The notes under the pieces: generated by a model
Databases searched by the model: none
The model's input: the letters and a program-made list of their open reading frames with translations, nothing else
Told to the model about the DNA's origin: nothing
In this document: one piece after another, positions 26,573 to 34,915 of the stretch
Layout of the letters: every line of letters starts with the position of its first letter
How positions within the stretch are numbered: position 1 is the stretch's first letter
Position numbers and translations under genes: made by a program
From: Inquilinus sp. Marseille-Q2685
GTDB taxonomy: Bacteria > Pseudomonadota > Alphaproteobacteria > DSM-16000 > Inquilinaceae
Length of the DNA stretch: 64,000 bases
Assembly (NCBI RefSeq): GCF_916619195.1
Contig: NZ_CAKAKL010000002.1
Location: forward strand, 1,614,001-1,678,000
Reading direction: 5' to 3'

Positions 26573-28261
26573 TCAGTGTTGCCCGGCCTGCAGCACGCGG
26601 TGGCGGCGGGCCATGATGTCGTCGAAGCGGGCGGCGGCGGCCGCGGTCTCGGCCTTGCTCCAGCCCAGGGCGGCGGCAACCAGGTCGCCGGCCTCCGCCA
26701 CCAGGGCCGGCGAGATCCGCCCTTCCATGCCCAGCAGGGTGCGGCGCAGCAGCAGGTCGCCGATGTCGCGCACCCGTTCGGTCTCGATCAGATACTGCAG
26801 CTCGCGCCGCGAATAGTCGGGCGCGGCGGCGACTGGCGCGTCCGGCCCCTCGCCCAGGAAGCGGGCGACGGCAACGGCGCGGCTGCCGTAGCGCTCGGCC
26901 AGGACCCGGAAGTGCTGTAGCGGCATTCCCGTGGCCTGCGCCTGCTCCTGCAGCCAGCGCTGCCGGGCCTCGGCGTCGCGCGGAAAGCCGCGGCCGCCCC
27001 CGATCGCCAGGTCGCGGGTGTCGACCTTGCGCGACCGGCCGAGCTGGGCCAGGGCCAAGTCGGCGACCTCCTCGCCGAAAGCGCGGAAGGTGGTCCATTT
27101 GCCGCCGATCAGGGTCAGGACGGCGAAGGGCAGCGCGCCTGGCGGGTCGACCTCGACGGCATGGTCGCGGCTGATCCGCCCGGTCGCCTCGTCCTCGCTG
27201 ACCGGCAGCGGCCGGACGCCGGTGAAGACATGAACGATCTCGTCGTCCCGGACCTCGAGATCCGGAAAGATCCCGGCCAGCGCGGCGAGCATGTAGCGCT
27301 TCTCGTCGTCCAGGCACACCGCGTCGTCGGGGTCGTCGATCCGGATGTCGGTGGACCCGACCAGGGCAGCGCCGGCATGGTTAAAGGCGATGCAGATGCG
27401 GCCGTCGTCGTTCTCGAAATAGATCATCCGGCCGTCCAGCGCTTCCTGCAGCGCCCGGTTGCGGATCATCAGATGCGACCCCTTGGTGCCCTGGACGCGG
27501 CGCCGGTTGGTGGCCGGTCCGATCGTCCCGCCGACGAGGTCCACCCAGGCGCCGGTGGCGTTGACGACGACGCGCGGCGCGATCCGCCCGCTGGCGCCGG
27601 TGATCCGGTCGCGCCAGGCCAGGCCGTCGCCGTCGCGGCCGGTGATCTCGGTGTAGGAGAAGGCGCGGGCGCCGGTCTCGGCCTCGGTGTCCAGCACCAG
27701 CTCGATGCCCAGCCGCTCCGGATGGGTGACGCGGGCGTCGTAGTACAGAACCCCGGCCACCGCCCGCCGGGTGATGCCCTTGGCCAGACGCTGCAGCTTC
27801 GCCCGTCCGATGCCGCGGTGCCGCGGCATGGTGCGGCTGCGCCAGGACAGGAGGTCGTAGAGGGCGAGGCCGGTGCGGATCATCAGGCCAGGCCGTGCCT
27901 GCGGCCGTTCGGCGATGCCGAGGAAGGCGCCGATCGTCGCCAGAGTGCCGCGCAGCCGGGCCGTCACCGGCACCAGGGTCGGCAGCGGCGAGACGTAGTG
28001 CGGGGCGTTGCGCAGCAGCCGGTCGCGCTCCTGCAGCGACTGGCGGACCAGCCGGAACTCCCCGTTCTCCAGATAGCGCAGCCCGCCATGCACCATCCGG
28101 GACAGGGCGGCACTGGCGCCGGAACAGAAATCGTCGCGCTCGACCAGCACCACGTCGATGCCCTGCAGCGCCAGCTCGCGGAAGGTGCTGATGCCGTTGA
28201 TGCCGCCGCCGATCACCAGGACATCGGCCCGCTCGGGGATGGACGAGCCATTGCCGGTCAT
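26573..28261 (-). CDS. FAD-dependent glycerol-3-phosphate dehydrogenase-like protein (GlpD family)
   Basis: 562 residues. The FAD-binding start is VLVIGGGINGISTFRELALQ, and SGASAALSRMVHGGLRYLEN with FRLVRQSLQERDRLL is the GlpD signature; a C-terminal DAO domain ends in a helical tail. It should be a peripheral membrane enzyme passing electrons to quinone. In the neighbourhood of an FGGY kinase, SorC regulator and aldolase it may oxidise a phosphorylated polyol rather than glycerol 3-phosphate, as EryB does in erythritol use. It is preceded by a 229-bp gap that contains the twin-hairpin repeat. Confidence 0.88.
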   Translation of the reverse strand: MTGNGSSIPERADVLVIGGGINGISTFRELALQGIDVVLVERDDFCSGASAALSRMVHGGLRYLENGEFRLVRQSLQERDRLLRNAPHYVSPLPTLVPVTARLRGTLATIGAFLGIAERPQARPGLMIRTGLALYDLLSWRSRTMPRHRGIGRAKLQRLAKGITRRAVAGVLYYDARVTHPERLGIELVLDTEAETGARAFSYTEITGRDGDGLAWRDRITGASGRIAPRVVVNATGAWVDLVGGTIGPATNRRRVQGTKGSHLMIRNRALQEALDGRMIYFENDDGRICIAFNHAGAALVGSTDIRIDDPDDAVCLDDEKRYMLAALAGIFPDLEVRDDEIVHVFTGVRPLPVSEDEATGRISRDHAVEVDPPGALPFAVLTLIGGKWTTFRAFGEEVADLALAQLGRSRKVDTRDLAIGGGRGFPRDAEARQRWLQEQAQATGMPLQHFRVLAERYGSRAVAVARFLGEGPDAPVAAAPDYSRRELQYLIETERVRDIGDLLLRRTLLGMEGRISPALVAEAGDLVAAALGWSKAETAAAAARFDDIMARRHRVLQAGQH

Positions 28262-28305
28262 TGTCTCGTGCCCTGCGACGCATGGCCGACGCGGCCGGTT
28301 TTGTT

Positions 28306-28442
28306 TTGCCTCTCCCGCCGGACGCGGGAGAGGTCGGACATCCGCCAGGATGTCCGGGTGAGGGCTGGTCCCGGCCTCGACAAAACCCCCTCACCCGGAG
28401 CCGCTTCGCGCCTCCGACCTCTCCCGCAAGCGGGAGAGGCAA
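28306..28442. repeat. Twin-hairpin dispersed repeat, copy A
   Basis: 137-bp element bounded by TTGCCTCTCCCGC and GCGGGAGAGGCAA. Each end is a hairpin of its own (CTCTCCCGC... GCGGGAGAG) and the middle contains facing CCGGGTGAGGG and CCCTCACCCGG blocks, so the whole can fold into a nested cruciform. Copy B at 60787-60920 is closely similar. It splits the polyol operon between the aldo/keto reductase and glpD genes. Confidence 0.8.
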
Positions 28443-28490
28443 TCGGAGCATCGTCGAGGATCTGTGCGTCAGACATTACTGGAGCCGGAC

Positions 28491-29483
28491 CTACGCCGCC
28501 GCCGCGACCGGGCCGAGATGGGCGGCAATGGCGCGGTCGATGGCCGCGAGCTCGTCCGACGTCAGGCGCAGCTCTCCCGCCCGCGCATTCGCCCGGGCCT
28601 GCTCGGCGTTGCGCGCGCCGCACAGGGCGAAGGTGATGCCGGGCTGCGCCAGGGTCCAGGCGATCACCACATCGGCGACCGCAACCCCATGGTCGCGGGC
28701 GATGCCGGAGATGTCGGCGGCGAAGGCGGCCACCAGGCGGCGGTTCTCCACCGAGAAGCGCGGATTGGTGCGGCGCAGGTCGTCGCCGTCGAAGGCCCGC
28801 TCCGGCCCGATCCGGCCGGTGAGCAGCCCGAGCGCCAGGCTGGAGTAGCTGATCACGGCGATGCCGGCTTGGTGGCAGGGCGGAATCAGCGTCTGCTCGA
28901 GCCCGCGGTCGAGCATGTTGTACGCCTCCTGCACGCAGTCGACCGGACCGGCCGCCTGGTAGGCGACGAGGTCCTCGACGCTGGCGTTGCTGATGCCGAT
29001 CGCGCGCGTCTTGCCCTCGGCCTTCAGCGCCAGGAGGGCCTCCATGGTCTCGGCGATCGGCGTGGTCGGGTCCTGCCAATGGGTGATCAGCACGTCGACA
29101 TGGTCGGTGCGCAGGCGGCGCAGGCTGGCCTCCAGCTCCTGCCGCACCGACTCCGCGCCGAGATAGCGGTGGATGGTCTTGTCGTCCTGGCCGACGAAGG
29201 GACGGCCCTTGTCGGTATCCCAGACCAGGCCGCATTTGGTGACCAGCACGACCTCGTCGCGCCGCCCCTCGATCGCCCGGCCGACCAGTTCCTCGGCCCG
29301 GCCGAGGCCGTAGGCCGGGGCGGTGTCGATCAGGGTGACGCCGGCGTCGAGCGCCGCGCGGATCGCCGCGACCGAGGCGTCGTCATCGCCGCCGCCCCAC
29401 ATCCAGCCGCCCATGGCCCAGGTGCCGAGCCCCACCGCGCTGGCGGGGATCCCGCTGGCCCCGATCTCACGCTGCATCTGCAT
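28491..29483 (-). CDS. Aldo/keto reductase
   Basis: 330-residue NADPH-dependent (alpha/beta)8 reductase. The catalytic tetrad is visible as Asp and Tyr in LIDTAPAYGLGRAEE, Lys in LVTKCGL and His in VLITHWQDP; ALGLLTG and LCGARNAEQ belong to the cofactor site. ATG 29483 is preferred to 29513 because GGAGGG lies six bases upstream. It overlaps the end of the SorC gene by 17 bp, so they are co-transcribed. It may reduce the aldehyde or ketose of the polyol pathway. Confidence 0.9.
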   Translation of the reverse strand: MQMQREIGASGIPASAVGLGTWAMGGWMWGGGDDDASVAAIRAALDAGVTLIDTAPAYGLGRAEELVGRAIEGRRDEVVLVTKCGLVWDTDKGRPFVGQDDKTIHRYLGAESVRQELEASLRRLRTDHVDVLITHWQDPTTPIAETMEALLALKAEGKTRAIGISNASVEDLVAYQAAGPVDCVQEAYNMLDRGLEQTLIPPCHQAGIAVISYSSLALGLLTGRIGPERAFDGDDLRRTNPRFSVENRRLVAAFAADISGIARDHGVAVADVVIAWTLAQPGITFALCGARNAEQARANARAGELRLTSDELAAIDRAIAAHLGPVAAAA

Positions 29484-30447
29484 CCTTGCCCTCCAGCTTC
29501 TCGACGACCGCACGCGCGGTGCGGTCGTCCGTGATCAAATGGCCCAGCGCGCCGCCGCGCAGCACCGCGGCGATGGCCTCGACCTTGCGCGCGCCCGAAG
29601 CGACCGCGATCCGCCGCGGGATCCCCGCCAGCTCGTCCAGCGTCAGCGCCACCAGCCGACGGTTCGACGGGTGGTCGCAGGGCCGGCCGCCGCGGTCGAG
29701 CAGATGGGCCAGCAGCTCCGCCTCGGCCCCGACGCGCTCGATCGCGCCGCGGTCGGCCGTGTCCGACAGGGTCAGGTAGGTGGCGCTCTCGTCGCGCACC
29801 GAGCCGATGCCGAACAGGGCGACATCGGCCGAGCGCGCCATGTCGAGCACGTCGCGGATGGTCGACACCGATAGCAGCGCCGCCCGCTCCGCCTCGTTTG
29901 CCGCAAAGATCGGCGCGTGCAGCTGGTAGGCCTTGCCGCCCAGCTTCTCAGCCAGGGCGACGGCGACGTGGTTGACGTCGGTGCGGAACTTGCCCTGGAC
30001 GCCGCCGGTGGCCGGCACCACGCGCACGTCGTAGGCCCGCGGCGGGGCCAGCGCCTCGATCGTGGCGCAGAGGGCGACGCCGCCGGAAACGGCGATGGTC
30101 ATGCCGTCGGCCAGGCCTTCCAGCAGCGTGGTCGCCGCCGCCTCGGCCGCCGCCCTCAGCACGATCGCCGGGTCGGTCGAGGCCGCGGGCACAGCCACGG
30201 CCGAGTCGAGGCCGCCGAGGCGCTTCAACGCCGCCGACAGCCCCTCCTCCGCATCGAAGGGCGAGCGGATGCGGATGTCGACCAGGCCGCGCTCGTGCCC
30301 TTCGCGGATCATGCGGTTGACGCTGGCGGGCGAGATGCCGATCTCCGTCGCGATGTCCGCCTGGGAACGCTGCTCCAGGTAGAACATGACCAGGACGCGA
30401 TGGATGTTTCGCAGTCTTTCGGATTCGCTGTAGAGCGGGCGCGGCAT
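29467..30447 (-). CDS. SorC/DeoR-type sugar-responsive transcriptional regulator
   Basis: 326 residues. An N-terminal helix-turn-helix (LEQRSQADIATEIGISPASV then NRMIREGHERGL) is joined to a C-terminal sugar-phosphate-binding domain with IAVSGGVALCATIEAL and LFGIGSVRDES. Family members (SorC, LsrR, EryD) bind a phosphorylated sugar and control their own operon. Here it lies in the middle of the operon, 7 bp after the permease. A candidate operator is at 34131-34145 in front of the first gene. Confidence 0.92.
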   Translation of the reverse strand: MPRPLYSESERLRNIHRVLVMFYLEQRSQADIATEIGISPASVNRMIREGHERGLVDIRIRSPFDAEEGLSAALKRLGGLDSAVAVPAASTDPAIVLRAAAEAAATTLLEGLADGMTIAVSGGVALCATIEALAPPRAYDVRVVPATGGVQGKFRTDVNHVAVALAEKLGGKAYQLHAPIFAANEAERAALLSVSTIRDVLDMARSADVALFGIGSVRDESATYLTLSDTADRGAIERVGAEAELLAHLLDRGGRPCDHPSNRRLVALTLDELAGIPRRIAVASGARKVEAIAAVLRGGALGHLITDDRTARAVVEKLEGKDADAA

Positions 30448-30454
30448 CGGTGTC

Positions 30455-31432
30455 TCAGCCTCTGGCCTTGTGCGTGTTGAGGAGGTGATCGATCGTCACC
30501 GCCACCAGCAGGATCGCGCCGCGGATGATGTCCTGCCAGTACACAGGCACGTTCAGCAGGATCAGCGAGGAGGTGACCAGCGACAGCAGGGCCGCCCCCA
30601 GCACCGCGCCGGCGATGGTGCCGGACCCGCCGTTCAGGCTGGCCCCGCCGATCACCGCGGCGGCGATGACGCTGAGCTCCATGCCCACGCCGAATTGCGG
30701 GGTGGCCGCGCCGAACCGGGCCATGTAGATGACGCCCGCGATCCCGGCCAACGTGCTGCACAGCGTGGCGCAGATGATCTTGGTGCGCCTGGTGTCGATG
30801 CCGGAGAAGCGGGCCGCCTTTTCGTTGCTGCCGGTGTAGTAGACCCGCCGGAACAGCACCGATTTGCGCAGCAGCACGTCGAACAGGGCGATCAGCGCCA
30901 GGAAGATCAGGATCACGAAGGGCAGTCCGCCCAGGCTGCCCTGGCCGACGAACTTGAACGCCTTCGGCAGCGAGAACAGCGACTGCGGCGTGCCCTGGGT
31001 CAGCAGCAGGCTAAGGCCCCGGGTGACCACCATGAAGGCCAGCGACACGATGAAGAAGTGCAGCCCGATGCGGGTGACGCACAGCCCCATCAGGAAGCCG
31101 ATGGCGCCGCAGGCCGCGATCGCGATCAGGCTGGCGGACCAGGGGTCCAGCCCGGCCAGGAACAGCGTGCCGCCGATCACCATCGACAGGCACACCACCG
31201 ACCCGACAGAGAGGTCGATGCCGCCGACGATCAGGAGGATGGTCATGCCGATGACCACGATCCCCTCGATCGAGAAGGACAAGAGGATCGCCCGCATGTT
31301 CGACCAGGTCAGGAAATAGGGCGAGGCGAAGCTCATCGCCACGAACAGCAGGGCGATGATGGCCAGGAGGCCGAATTCGCGGACCCGGACGACGCGCATC
31401 ATCGGCGTCGCGGCGGCCATGCTCATGCTCAT
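30455..31432 (-). CDS. Ribose-type ABC transporter permease (RbsC family)
   Basis: 325-residue inner-membrane permease, starting MSMSMAAATPMMRVVRV, with about eight to ten hydrophobic segments (FGLLAIIALLFVAMSFASPY, VIGMTILLIVGGIDLSVGSV). GGIDLSVGSV is a hallmark of this family. The start overlaps the ATPase stop by ATGA. Only one permease gene is present, so the channel is probably a homodimer, as in ribose uptake. Confidence 0.93.
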   Translation of the reverse strand: MSMSMAAATPMMRVVRVREFGLLAIIALLFVAMSFASPYFLTWSNMRAILLSFSIEGIVVIGMTILLIVGGIDLSVGSVVCLSMVIGGTLFLAGLDPWSASLIAIAACGAIGFLMGLCVTRIGLHFFIVSLAFMVVTRGLSLLLTQGTPQSLFSLPKAFKFVGQGSLGGLPFVILIFLALIALFDVLLRKSVLFRRVYYTGSNEKAARFSGIDTRRTKIICATLCSTLAGIAGVIYMARFGAATPQFGVGMELSVIAAAVIGGASLNGGSGTIAGAVLGAALLSLVTSSLILLNVPVYWQDIIRGAILLVAVTIDHLLNTHKARG

Positions 31433-32985
31433 CTGATGTCTCCCGTGCCGGTGCGGCGCATCGCGCCTTCGCCGGACCGCTGGTATCCGAGGCCCGAGGC
31501 CAGGTGCATGATCGCCTCCTCCGACATCTCGCCGGGCCCGAGCTCGCCGGCCAGGCGGCCCTCGTGCAGGACCAGGATGCGGTCGCTGATGCCGATCAGC
31601 TCCGGCAGCTCGGAGGAGATGGCGACGATGCCGGCGCCCTGGTCGGCGAGCTCGCGGAGGATGGCGTAGATCTGCGCCTTGGCGCCGATGTCGACGCCGC
31701 GCGTCGGCTCGTCGACGAACAGCACGCGGGGGTTGACCGCCAGCAGCCGGGCCAGCGCCACCTTCTGCTGGTTGCCCCCGCTCAGTGTCGCCACCGGCTG
31801 CTGGACGCTGGCGCAGCGGATGCCCAGGCGCTGGCGCATCGCCTCGGCCAGCGCCGCCTCGCGCCGGCGGCTGACCATGACCCGGCCCGACACCAGCCGC
31901 AGGTCCAGCGACGAGATGGTCTGGGCGATCGGCAGGTCGAGGAAGACGCCGTTGCCCTTGCGGTCCTCGCTGAGATAGGCCAGCCCCCGCCGGACCGCGG
32001 CGGGATAGTCGTCCGGCGGCACCTCGGCCCCGTCGCAGACGACCCGTCCGGCGGCGCGGCGGGCCAAGCCGCAGATCGCCTGCACCGTCTCGGTGCGGCC
32101 GGAGCCGATCAGCCCGCCGAGGCCGACGATCTCGCCCGGCCGGACCTCGAAGCCGATGTCGCGGACGATGCCGCCGTCGGACAGGCCCTCGACCCTGAGC
32201 AGCGGGGATCCGGCGGCTGGGCCGCGGCGCGGCGGGTACAGGTCGAGCAGCGGCCGGCCGACCATCTTCGCCGCCACCTGCTCCGGCGTCGTCGCCGCGG
32301 GCGGCAGCGTGTCGACATAGGCGCCATCGCGGAACACGGTGATGCGGTCCGCGATGGCGAAGATCTCGGCCATGCGGTGGCTGATATAGATGATGCCGAT
32401 GCCGCGCGCCTGCAGGCCGCGGATGATGGCGAACAGCGCATCGGCCTCCGCCTCGGTCAGCGCCGCCGTCGGCTCGTCGAGGATCAGCATCCGGCAGTTC
32501 AGGGTCAGGGCCTTGGCGATCTCGACGATCTGCTGGCTGGCGATCGGCAGCTCGCCGGCCCGCATGTCGGCCGGCACAGGGGGCAGGCTGGCCAGCCCCG
32601 CCTCGGCCCGCCGCTTCAGGTCCCGCGTGTCCATCCACAGGCCGCGCCTGAGGCCGCGGCGGCGGTTGGTCTCGGCCATGAAGATGTTCTCGGCCACCGT
32701 GGCGTCGGGGCAGAGCGCGATCTCCTGATGCACCAGCCCGATGCCCAGCGCCTGGGCGGCCGCGGGGCTGGGGATCCGCACCGGCTTGCCGTCCAGGCTG
32801 ACCGTACCGCGGTCCGGCTGGTGCACGCCGCCCAGGATGTTCATCAGCGTCGACTTGCCGGCGCCGTTCTCGCCCATCAGGGCGTGCACCTCGCCGGCGC
32901 GCAGCTCGAACCGCACGCCGGCCAGCGCGCGGACCGGACCGAAGCTCTTGGCGATGTCATGGACGGCGAGAAGCGGTGCGGACAA
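31429..32985 (-). CDS. Ribose-type ABC transporter ATP-binding protein (RbsA family, double domain)
   Basis: About 518 residues with two nucleotide-binding domains. The first has Walker A GENGAGKSTL and Walker B MLILDEPTAALTEAEADAL. The second has a degenerate P-loop region GLIGSGRTET, signature LSGGNQQKVALARLLA and Walker B VLFVDEPTRGVD. TTG 32985 is the best start: AGGAAGG is upstream, there is no ATG before the first domain, and the longer frame to 33522 overlaps the binding-protein gene. Use of TTG may lower expression relative to the binding protein. Confidence 0.88.
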   Translation of the reverse strand: MSAPLLAVHDIAKSFGPVRALAGVRFELRAGEVHALMGENGAGKSTLMNILGGVHQPDRGTVSLDGKPVRIPSPAAAQALGIGLVHQEIALCPDATVAENIFMAETNRRRGLRRGLWMDTRDLKRRAEAGLASLPPVPADMRAGELPIASQQIVEIAKALTLNCRMLILDEPTAALTEAEADALFAIIRGLQARGIGIIYISHRMAEIFAIADRITVFRDGAYVDTLPPAATTPEQVAAKMVGRPLLDLYPPRRGPAAGSPLLRVEGLSDGGIVRDIGFEVRPGEIVGLGGLIGSGRTETVQAICGLARRAAGRVVCDGAEVPPDDYPAAVRRGLAYLSEDRKGNGVFLDLPIAQTISSLDLRLVSGRVMVSRRREAALAEAMRQRLGIRCASVQQPVATLSGGNQQKVALARLLAVNPRVLFVDEPTRGVDIGAKAQIYAILRELADQGAGIVAISSELPELIGISDRILVLHEGRLAGELGPGEMSEEAIMHLASGLGYQRSGEGAMRRTGTGDIR

Positions 32986-33011
32986 TTCGACGGCCTTCCT
33001 GGATCGCGAAG

Positions 33012-33036
33012 GCCGGCCGGGGCGGTCCCGGCCGGC
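33012..33036 (-). promoter_or_regulatory. Intercistronic hairpin after the ribose-type binding protein gene
   Basis: Perfect 10-bp stem GCCGGCCGGG / CCCGGCCGGC with a 5-nt loop, 14 bp past the stop and without T tract. It is the third transporter operon here with such a hairpin in the same place. Confidence 0.6.
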
Positions 33037-33050
33037 GGGCGGATCGGCGG

Positions 33051-34076
33051 TTACTCCTCGATTCCCTTGGTGCCGCGGCGCTTCAGGTACTTGTCCCAAT
33101 AGAAGTCGTCGGCATTGGCGGCCGTGACCACGGCGTAGCCGTTGTCGATATAGGGGATGGTCATCGGGTTCTTGCCGTTGCGCTTGGCGTCGTTCATCGG
33201 ATCGATCAGCTCGGGATGCGCGGCCATGTAGAGCGCCATGAAGCCCATATAGCCCTGCATGCCCTGGTTCGGGTTGACCGAGCCGAAGACCTGGCCGGCC
33301 TTGATCATGTCGAGGATCTTGGCGTTCACGTCGGCGGTCATGACCTTGATCTTGCCGCCGAGCTCGACGCTGGCCTGGGCGGCGCCGAGGGCGGAGTTCG
33401 CCTCCGGCATGAAGATCGCGCCGAGGTTCGGGTTGGCCTGAGCCATCGACAGCACGGCCTGGTAGGCCTTGTTCGGGTCCTGGTTCGAAGCGGCGCGGGC
33501 CACCAGCTTCATGTCCGGCCACTTCTCCTCCATCCTCTTGATGAAGGCGGCGACGCGGCGGTCGTGGTTGTCCTGGCCGGGATTCTCCAGCACGGCGTAT
33601 TCGCCCTTGCCGCTTATCGCCTCGGCCACCGCGTCGGCCGCGCCCTTGCCCTCAAGGTCGTTGTTCGAGGTGATGAAGGCGGTGCGGTTCGAGTTCGGCG
33701 AGTCCGCCGCGAAGGTGACGATCGCCGTGCCCTGCTCGATCGCGCGGTTGATCGGCTCGATGAACGGGTCGGAGTTCATCGGATGCACCAGGATGCCCTT
33801 GGGCTGGCGGGCCAGGATCTGATCGAAGCTGGCGATCTGCTTGGTCACGTCGTAGTCGGGCGTGCCGGTGTAGATGGTCTCGCAGCCCATCTGTTTGCCG
33901 GCCTGCTTGAACATCTCGTAGACCGGGAACCAGTACTCGACGCCCGAGACCATCACGTTCATGGCGTAGAGCTCGCCCGGCGCGCAGCGGAACGGCTCGG
34001 CCGCGCCGGCCGGGGCGGCGGACAGGACGGCCGCGAGGGCGGCGCTCGCCAGAATCCGGGTACGCAAGGTCTTCAT
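33051..34076 (-). CDS. Sugar ABC transporter substrate-binding protein (periplasmic type 1)
   Basis: 341 residues. The signal peptide is MKTLRTRILASAALAAVLSA ending at GAA. Type-1 binding folds are seen in VMVSGVEYWFPVYEMFKQAG, KQIASFDQILARQPKGILVHPM, FIEPINRAIEQGTAIVTFAADS and IFMPEANSALGAA. It is the first gene of the leftward operon and supplies the ligand specificity for the RbsA/RbsC-type transporter. The enzymes downstream suggest a polyol or ketose ligand. GGGAGGACGAGAG precedes the ATG. Confidence 0.92.
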   Translation of the reverse strand: MKTLRTRILASAALAAVLSAAPAGAAEPFRCAPGELYAMNVMVSGVEYWFPVYEMFKQAGKQMGCETIYTGTPDYDVTKQIASFDQILARQPKGILVHPMNSDPFIEPINRAIEQGTAIVTFAADSPNSNRTAFITSNNDLEGKGAADAVAEAISGKGEYAVLENPGQDNHDRRVAAFIKRMEEKWPDMKLVARAASNQDPNKAYQAVLSMAQANPNLGAIFMPEANSALGAAQASVELGGKIKVMTADVNAKILDMIKAGQVFGSVNPNQGMQGYMGFMALYMAAHPELIDPMNDAKRNGKNPMTIPYIDNGYAVVTAANADDFYWDKYLKRRGTKGIEE

Positions 34077-34130
34077 CTCTCGTCCTCCCTAGCTCCGGCG
34101 GCGGCATCCGCGGCCGGTTGTTGATGTATC

Positions 34131-34145
34131 TTTCAATGACTGAAA
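34131..34145. promoter_or_regulatory. Candidate SorC operator, TTTCA-N5-TGAAA
   Basis: Perfect 5-bp inverted repeat in the AT-rich leader of the polyol operon, 55 bp upstream of the binding-protein start. A second overlapping inverted repeat, TGAA-N10-TTCA, spans 34141-34158. Confidence 0.35.
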
Positions 34146-34208
34146 TTTATTCCATTCAAGAAACCGGGGTTTGCCGGCGGCGTCAAGCGCTTTGTCGGAA
34201 GGCAGAAA

Positions 34209-34243
34209 CAAAAAAGGGCACGCCGGCAGGAACCGGCGCGCCC
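34209..34243 (-). terminator. Rho-independent terminator of the Rid-family gene
   Basis: On the minus strand GGGCGCGCCGG, loop, CCGGCGTGCCC, then TTTTTTG. It begins 25 bp after the Rid stop and insulates the polyol operon promoter from upstream transcription. Confidence 0.85.
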
Positions 34244-34267
34244 TCGAGGTCGATGGAGAACGGGCGA

Positions 34268-34666
34268 TCAGGCAGGCTGGGGAATGCGCGCGATGACCTT
34301 GATCTCGAAATCGAAGCCCGCCAGCCAGTTCACGCCCACCGCGGTCCAGTTCGGATACGGCGGCTCGCCGATCGCCTTCAGCCGGATCGGCCCGATCGTG
34401 TCCCACTGCGCGGCCGGGTCGGTGTGGAAGGTGGTGACGTCGACGACGTCCTCGAAGCTGCAGCCGGCGGCCTTCAGCACCGCCGCGAGATTGTCGAAGG
34501 CGAGTTGGACCTGCTTGGCGAAGTCCGGCTCGGGCGACCCGTCCTCGCGGCTGCCGACCTGGCCCGAGACGAACAGCAGATCGCCCGAGCGGATCGCCGC
34601 TGAATAGCGGTTGATCTCGTACAGAGCCTGCCGCCCGGCAGGGAAAACCGCATCGCGTCTGGCCAT
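34268..34666 (-). CDS. Rid-family (YjgF/YER057c/UK114) protein lacking the catalytic arginine
   Basis: 132 residues, the family's usual size. LLFVSGQVGSREDG, QVQLAFDNLAAVLKAAGCSF and VVDVTTFHTD are clear Rid blocks. In RidA the imine-deaminating arginine lies in a PARS-type motif; here the place reads YPNWTAVGV, so the arginine is replaced, while the glutamate in FEIKVIA is kept. This argues for another Rid subfamily rather than RidA itself. It stands alone with its own terminator, and three perfect palindromes lie 80-150 bp upstream. Confidence 0.9.
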   Translation of the reverse strand: MARRDAVFPAGRQALYEINRYSAAIRSGDLLFVSGQVGSREDGSPEPDFAKQVQLAFDNLAAVLKAAGCSFEDVVDVTTFHTDPAAQWDTIGPIRLKAIGEPPYPNWTAVGVNWLAGFDFEIKVIARIPQPA

Positions 34667-34747
34667 CGTTCACTCCTGTGCATCACCCTGCCGTCGCGAC
34701 GTTCGCCCGGCTTCAGGGTTCGGTTCGCTGACCGGGACGAGCATTCA

Positions 34748-34814
34748 CATACGTCCCGTATGCCGCCATATCGGAACATACGCCGCGTATGTCAATACGC
34801 ATACGCGACGTATG
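34748..34814. promoter_or_regulatory. Array of three palindromes CATACG-N3-CGTATG
   Basis: Perfect 6-bp half-sites at 34748-34762, 34777-34791 and 34800-34814, with spacers TCC, CCG and CGA. Start-to-start distances are 29 and 23 bp. They lie in the 249-bp gap between the AraC-type gene and the Rid gene, upstream of the latter. They look like a dimeric repressor's operators, but no gene next to them is an obvious partner. Confidence 0.75.
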
Positions 34815-34915
34815 TCCCTGCAGAGTGGAGTGAATCAAGGTCGGGTCAGCGAGACGGCCGCCTTTGGCATCCTCCGGCTGGGAGGGCGACAAGCGGCCAT
34901 TTCCGATCAAGACGT

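Noticed and set aside
24212..28261. Plain glycerol catabolism (glpK/glpD)
   Set aside because: The operon has a ribose-type sugar importer, SorC regulator and an aldolase, and no glycerol facilitator. A different polyol is more likely, though glycerol 3-phosphate cannot be excluded for the dehydrogenase.
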